Source of the DNA: Agarivorans sp. Alg241-V36 | GTDB lineage: Bacteria > Pseudomonadota > Gammaproteobacteria > Enterobacterales > Celerinatantimonadaceae | Length of the DNA: 53,250 nt | Direction: 5' to 3' | NCBI RefSeq assembly: GCF_900537085.1 | Contig: NZ_UNRE01000013.1 | Span: 1-53,250 of the forward strand | Part shown: positions 49,556-53,250 of the stretch, piece by piece | Numbering within the stretch: position 1 is the stretch's first letter | How the letters are laid out: the number at the start of each line of letters is the position of its first letter | The notes under the pieces: generated by a model | What the model was told of the DNA's origin: nothing | Databases searched by the model: none | Seen by the model: the letters and a program-made list of their open reading frames with translations, nothing else | Position numbers and translations under genes: made by a program

Positions 49556-49765
49556 TTAGTTTTCCCAGAAGTGTTTGCGTGATTCTTGGTAGCGATCTGC
49601 TTCGCTTAAGCCAATATCACGTAATAAGTAAGCTGGAAGCTGAGCTAATTGGCGGCGCGTTTTCTGGCGCAAAATCCATGCATTACAAAGGTGGTAAACC
49701 TCAACAATATGTTGGAAGAAAGAAGTGTTTTTGTTGTTACCAATGGTATTTACGTTAGTGCTCAT
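49556..49765 (-). CDS. DUF1127 small protein
   Basis: 69-aa protein with the DUF1127 (YjiS-like) core: WILRQKTRRQLAQLPAYLLRDIGLSEADR (residues ~30-58, shown in part), where the basic helix is followed by L-x-D-I-G-L-S. The group is linked in other proteobacteria to RNA binding and phosphate or carbon metabolism; the role here is unknown. It has its own terminator, and GAGG lies upstream of the ATG. Confidence 0.85.
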   Translation of the reverse strand: MSTNVNTIGNNKNTSFFQHIVEVYHLCNAWILRQKTRRQLAQLPAYLLRDIGLSEADRYQESRKHFWEN

Positions 49766-50516
49766 AATTTAAGACCTCATCTCAGTTGATGGGCTCATCA
49801 TAGATCCGAAAAGGCGCCATCTCAAACAAGTAAAACTGCAAATTGTTCATTAGAAAAACTAATCTTATGTTGGTTTATTTTTAAGTGAATTTGGGCGTTA
49901 ATTTATGATGAATATATATTCATTATTTATGTTTTGTTAGTATCGGCGATGCCAGGGTTTTAACCCGTTTTGCTGATTTATTAATCTGTGCACCCTTGTT
50001 TAAAGGGATCTTATAGCTAAGGCCTTTCTTAGCTTGTTTTATTTTATGTTTGAGTAATTATTCTACAGCGGTTTTATCTACCAGGATTTGGGCTTAATCC
50101 TTTACCTTAAAGGCTTGATGGCTTGTTATTGATTTCGAGTGATTTGTTGTCTTGGATCAATTTACTCAGCCTTCAAACTCTTGGTTATCACGGTTTTAAC
50201 TGTTAATTCATTGTGAATTTTGTTGTGTTTTGATGTCTTTGTGGTTGCGCTAAAGATCTTATTCATTTTGGGGTTTTATGATGAGTGTCTTTTAGGAATT
50301 TTTTATTAAGGTTTGCAAGGTGTTTTTATTAGTTATATTTGTCTTTTTTCTTTTCGGTTGCTTTGATCTTTTCACTTAATATACCTTGAATAAAACTCGC
50401 TTTGGCATTCAGCTGGTTGTGTGTTTTATGTTCAGTTTTTGTAGCGTCAATGTTAGAGTAATTACGTAACACTCATAACTACAATAAATAATTAGATTAA
50501 ACATAAGGACATAACA
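49766..50516. other. 750-base AT-rich non-coding region with several short hairpins
   Basis: I see no gene on either strand. It contains small inverted repeats: CCCTT/AAGGG (from 49993), AGCTAAG (50015-50021) with CTTAGCT (50028-50034) followed by TGTTTTATTTTATG, and CCTTT/AAAGG (about 50099-50113). The second resembles a terminator on the + strand, so a small RNA ending near 50045 or a long 5' leader of the aminotransferase gene are possible. No known riboswitch motif was recognised. Confidence 0.5.
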
Positions 50517-51641
50517 ATGAACATCAGTTCCTTTAACCCTCCTCGTAGAACTTTAATGGGGCCTGGACCCTCAGATATTTCCCCTCAAGTATTACAGGCA
50601 CAAAGTCGCCCCATTATTGGTCACCTAGATCCTTTGTTCGTTAATATGATGGACGAGATAAAGAGTTTGCTGCAGTACGCCTTTCAAACTCAAAACCCGC
50701 ATACCTTCGCAGTGTCTGCCCCAGGTTCAGCTGGTATGGAAACCTGTTTTGTTAACTTAGTAGAACCTGGCGATAAGGTAATAGTTTGCATTAATGGCGT
50801 ATTTGGTCAGCGCATGTTGGAAAACGTAGAGCGATGCGGAGGGGAAGCTGTTGTCGTGGAAGATAGCTGGGGCACTGCGGTATCTATCGATAAAGTCAGT
50901 CAAGCCCTTGAGCAACATGCAGATGCAAAAATCCTTGCCTTCGTGCACGCAGAAACCTCTACCGGCGTTGCATCTGACGCCCAGGCACTTTGTGCTTTAG
51001 CAAAACAACACAACTGCCTCACTATTGTTGATGCAGTGACTTCTCTAGCTGGGATCCCAGTTAAAGTAGATGAGTGGGGCATTGACGCAATCTATTCTGG
51101 TAGCCAAAAGTGCCTTTCTTGTGTGCCAGGTTTATCGCCAGTCAGCTTTAGTCAGGCAGTGGTGAATAAATTAACTAAGCGTAAAACCAAGGTTCAAAGT
51201 TGGTTTTTAGATCAAAGCCTAGTAATGGGTTATTGGTCGGGAGAGCAAAAGCGTTCTTATCATCATACTGCGCCGGTTACCGCTTTGTATGCACTGCATG
51301 AATCACTGCTTGCACTATATAAAGAAGGTTTGGAGCAATCATGGCGGCGTCATGCTGATTTGCACCAACTCTTAGCAGATGGCTTAGCTAAACTAGGTTT
51401 AGATTTAATGGTGGAAGCTGATTGTCGATTACCCCAACTCAATTTAGTGGCAATCCCTGATGGGATAGATGAAGCTGCAGTTCGCGCTAAGCTACTAAAT
51501 AACTATAACTTGGAGATTGGTGCTGGTTTAGGTCAGTTTGCCGGCAAAGCATGGCGAATAGGCTTAATGGGCTACGCTGCTCGCAAAGAGAATGTGAGTT
51601 TGTGCTTAGCGGCATTAGCTGAAGTTCTTGGCGAAAGCTGA
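50517..51641 (+). CDS. Alanine/serine-glyoxylate-type aminotransferase
   Basis: 374-aa class V PLP aminotransferase. Start with [14 protein letters not shown], cofactor site [10 protein letters not shown], Asp in [10 protein letters not shown] and PLP-binding Lys198 in [13 protein letters not shown]. It resembles alanine-glyoxylate and serine-glyoxylate aminotransferases, converting glyoxylate to glycine; substrate preference cannot be read from sequence. It is preceded by AAGGA 8 bases from ATG and by the long non-coding stretch, and is monocistronic with a terminator. Confidence 0.88.
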   Translation: MNISSFNPPRRTLMGPGPSDISPQVLQAQSRPIIGHLDPLFVNMMDEIKSLLQYAFQTQNPHTFAVSAPGSAGMETCFVNLVEPGDKVIVCINGVFGQRMLENVERCGGEAVVVEDSWGTAVSIDKVSQALEQHADAKILAFVHAETSTGVASDAQALCALAKQHNCLTIVDAVTSLAGIPVKVDEWGIDAIYSGSQKCLSCVPGLSPVSFSQAVVNKLTKRKTKVQSWFLDQSLVMGYWSGEQKRSYHHTAPVTALYALHESLLALYKEGLEQSWRRHADLHQLLADGLAKLGLDLMVEADCRLPQLNLVAIPDGIDEAAVRAKLLNNYNLEIGAGLGQFAGKAWRIGLMGYAARKENVSLCLAALAEVLGES

Positions 51642-51664
51642 TATTTTCTTTCTATACTTTGCCG

Positions 51665-51692
51665 AGAAGCCCGCATTGGCGGGTTTCTTTTT
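51665..51692 (+). terminator. Terminator of the aminotransferase gene
   Basis: AGAAGCCCGC pairs with GCGGGTTTCT (one G-U) over ATTG and runs into TTTTT. Confidence 0.92.
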
Positions 51693-51729
51693 ATTTGTCA
51701 GGCCGTAATTGCAAATAGTGAGAGCGTAG

Positions 51730-52344
51730 ATGTACATTGATTTTTCAAGCATGAGTACGAATAAGGTTTATCATTGCATGACCCAAACCGTAGTGCCTCG
51801 CCCTATTGCATGGGTACTTAGCGACAACGGTGAACAGGCTTCTTATAACTTAGCCCCTTTTTCTTATTTCACTGCTGTTAGTTCTAATCCACCGCTAATG
51901 ATGCTCTCTATTGGTAAAAAGCCTGATGGCAGTGACAAGGATACCAAGGTCAACATTGAAAAGCGGCGCCACTGCGTAGTGCACATCGCCAGTGCCGAGC
52001 AGGCCGAACAAGTGACCGAATCAGCCAAAACTCTGCCGCATGGAGAGTCAGAAATAGATCTCCAACAACTTGCTTTAAGCCAGTTCGATAGCTTTTCGCT
52101 ACCAAGGCTTACTCATGCCCCCGTTGCTATGGCCTGCGAGCTTTATGAAATGCATGCAGTGGGTAATACACCACAGGCAATGATTTTGCTTAAAGTGCTC
52201 CACCTATATATAGATGAGCAGTTTGCCACACAGGCTGAAGGGCGAATCACCGTAGATACTAACCTGCTTAACCCTTTAGGGCGTTTAGGCGGGGGAGAGT
52301 ATTGGGCAAACGGCAATAGCTTTTCTATACAGCGCCCAAAGTAA
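51730..52344 (+). CDS. Flavin reductase-like, FMN-binding split-barrel protein
   Basis: 204 aa with the family pattern VVPRPIAWVLS (22-32), NLAPFSYFTAVSSNPPLMMLSIG and DTKVNIEKRRHCVVHIAS, which form the FMN-binding split barrel. Members reduce flavins or other substrates with NAD(P)H; the substrate is not known here. Followed by the NlpC/P60 gene at 13 bases. Confidence 0.87.
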   Translation: MYIDFSSMSTNKVYHCMTQTVVPRPIAWVLSDNGEQASYNLAPFSYFTAVSSNPPLMMLSIGKKPDGSDKDTKVNIEKRRHCVVHIASAEQAEQVTESAKTLPHGESEIDLQQLALSQFDSFSLPRLTHAPVAMACELYEMHAVGNTPQAMILLKVLHLYIDEQFATQAEGRITVDTNLLNPLGRLGGGEYWANGNSFSIQRPK

Positions 52345-52357
52345 AAAGGGGTAAGGT

Positions 52358-52849
52358 TTGATAGTTAAGGTTGGGGCGAAATTTCAAAGCTGCTGCTTAA
52401 TGGCTTTAGTTTGTTGTTTACTGGCCGCTTGTAGTAGCCAGCCAGAAAACAACTCCGTAGACCTTGAGCTTGCTAAAGACGCAAATAGCGTCCAACAACA
52501 AATGTTGCAGGTTCACCAGCAATGGCAAGGTACACCTTATCGCTTGGGTGGAACTAATAAAGCAGGTGTAGATTGCTCGGCATTTGTTCAACACCTTTAT
52601 TTAGATGTTTACAGTAAAACCTTGCCGCGCACTACAGAACTGCAGTTAAACCAAGGAACAGCCGTTCTGCTAAGTCAGGTTAAAACCGGCGACCTTATTT
52701 TCTTTAAAACCAGTTATAAAGTGCGGCATGTCGGAGTGGTGTATGATCAAAATCACTTTCTCCATGCATCAACATCTAAAGGTGTGATCTTCTCGCGGAT
52801 CGATAATGTTTATTGGGCACCAAGGATCATCGCGATAAAACGCCTTTAA
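52358..52849 (+). CDS. NlpC/P60-family lipoprotein peptidase (Spr/MepS-like)
   Basis: 163-aa outer-envelope lipoprotein. Signal peptide with lipobox LAAC (Cys25) and Ser at +2, then the NlpC/P60 domain with the catalytic triad candidates Cys73 (VDCSAFVQ), His124 (RHVGVV) and His136 (FLHAS). This family cleaves peptidoglycan peptide stems, as E. coli MepS does. The TTG at 52358 is the only plausible in-frame start before the hydrophobic core and has GGGG upstream; the next ATG (52400) would remove the basic N-region. Confidence 0.88.
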   Translation: MIVKVGAKFQSCCLMALVCCLLAACSSQPENNSVDLELAKDANSVQQQMLQVHQQWQGTPYRLGGTNKAGVDCSAFVQHLYLDVYSKTLPRTTELQLNQGTAVLLSQVKTGDLIFFKTSYKVRHVGVVYDQNHFLHASTSKGVIFSRIDNVYWAPRIIAIKRL

Positions 52850-52934
52850 ACGCGGATAAAATCGCCAACAAAAGCCCCTCCTGATTACTATCTGAACACT
52901 TAAACGTGTTTCTGTGATTTTCTTCAAAAAACGC
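52850..52934. other. Non-coding region upstream of the rRNA promoters
   Basis: No gene seen. The A/T-rich part just before 52935 (GTGATTTTCTTCAAAAAA) could be an UP element for the first rRNA promoter. Confidence 0.4.
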
Positions 52935-52962
52935 TTGCACCTGAAACGCGCATCCCTATAAT
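52935..52962 (+). promoter_or_regulatory. rRNA operon promoter P1
   Basis: TTGCAC (52935-52940), 16-base spacer and TATAAT (52957-52962), followed by the GC-rich discriminator GCACCTCC. Upstream A/T tracts may act as UP element. The 16-base spacer and GC discriminator are typical of growth-rate- and ppGpp-controlled rRNA promoters. Confidence 0.85.
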
Positions 52963-53082
52963 GCACCTCCACTGACACGGCACGCAGCGCACTAAAGCGA
53001 GGTAAGGCTAAGTCAGGGTTGGTAAGGCCTGAGGCTTTATTAGCGGCTCAAAAACTTCTTTTTAAAATCTTTTAAAAAGCGG

Positions 53083-53110
53083 TTGACAGCCACAGAGGAA
53101 AGCGTAGAAT
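53083..53110 (+). promoter_or_regulatory. rRNA operon promoter P2
   Basis: Consensus TTGACA (53083-53088), 16-base spacer, TAGAAT (53105-53110), discriminator GCGCACCTCGC and an A/T-rich stretch just upstream (TTTTTAAAATCTTTTAAAAA, 53060-53079). It lies ~148 bases after P1. Confidence 0.9.
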
Positions 53111-53137
53111 GCGCACCTCGCTTCGACAAGAAGCAAC

Positions 53138-53148
53138 GCTCTTTAACA
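53138..53148 (+). promoter_or_regulatory. rRNA leader boxA antitermination element
   Basis: GCTCTTTAACA is the consensus boxA bound by NusB-S10 for rRNA antitermination. The 16S gene must begin shortly after the window's right edge; none of the mature 16S sequence is seen before 53250. Confidence 0.88.
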
Positions 53149-53250
53149 ATTTATCAAGCAATCTGTGTGAGCACTCACAGGGCCTTAAGCGAAAAAATTA
53201 AGCTTAAGTGAACTGGAGTCTTGCACTGTAACAACAGTAATAATTTCAGT

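Noticed and set aside
50403-50420. TGGCATTCAGCTGGTTG as a sigma-54 promoter of the aminotransferase gene
   Set aside because: The -12 element lacks the required TGC at the fixed distance.

Overview
The window looks like a chromosomal segment of a marine, Alteromonadales-type gammaproteobacterium. An Agarivorans-like genus is my tentative guess from gene content and protein resemblance; I could not search a database. Base composition is moderate (mid-40s % G+C by eye). Gene order closely follows known gammaproteobacterial blocks. The left edge falls inside one tuf gene and the right edge inside the leader of a ribosomal RNA operon. Both are multicopy repeats, so the window is probably a whole assembly contig bounded by repeats.

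Region 1 (1-18.7 kb) is housekeeping gene expression, all on the + strand: the 3' end of tuf, tRNA-Trp(CCA), secE-nusG, rplKA, the L10 leader with rplJL, rpoBC, then ridA, tusDCB and the str operon rpsL-rpsG-fusA-tuf. It makes protein translocation and antitermination factors, ribosomal proteins, the two large RNA polymerase subunits, the tRNA wobble-uridine sulfur relay and both elongation factors. RNA hairpins lie in many of the gaps (rplA-rplJ, rplL-rpoB, rpoB-rpoC, rpsG-fusA, str leader). The two tuf copies form direct repeats about 18 kb apart.

Region 2 (18.9-38.3 kb) starts with an accessory Ig-like lipoprotein that has calcium-loop-like repeats, then oxyR. It continues with the conserved block mrcA (divergent) / pilMNOPQ-aroK-aroB-damX-dam-rpe-gph-trpS, a cation-efflux-like protein and pabA. 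Together these cover oxidative-stress control, cell-wall synthesis, type IV pilus assembly, shikimate synthesis, division, DNA methylation and pentose-phosphate and tryptophanyl-tRNA functions. A small DUF2970 membrane protein lies antisense between dam and rpe.

Region 3 (38.3-46.7 kb) is arginine catabolism (astC/argD, astA, astD and a DUF1338 gene, behind a candidate ARG box), followed by crp, yhfA and the yheT-yheU-prkB operon. The yheT gene appears to lack any ATG, GTG or TTG start at its proper N-terminus.

Region 4 (46.8-53.25 kb) is more accessory: an aldehyde dehydrogenase, a small Cys-rich membrane protein, a divergent second-type MiaA, a DUF1127 protein, about 750 bases of AT-rich non-coding DNA, an alanine/serine-glyoxylate-type aminotransferase, a flavin reductase-like protein, an NlpC/P60 lipoprotein, and then tandem rRNA promoters with boxA.

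I found no CRISPR array, prophage, transposase or obvious defence system. The most unusual items are the divergent MiaA, the yheT start, the metal-site-altered CDF protein, the Ca-loop Ig lipoprotein with its palindromic upstream element, and the 750-base non-coding stretch.
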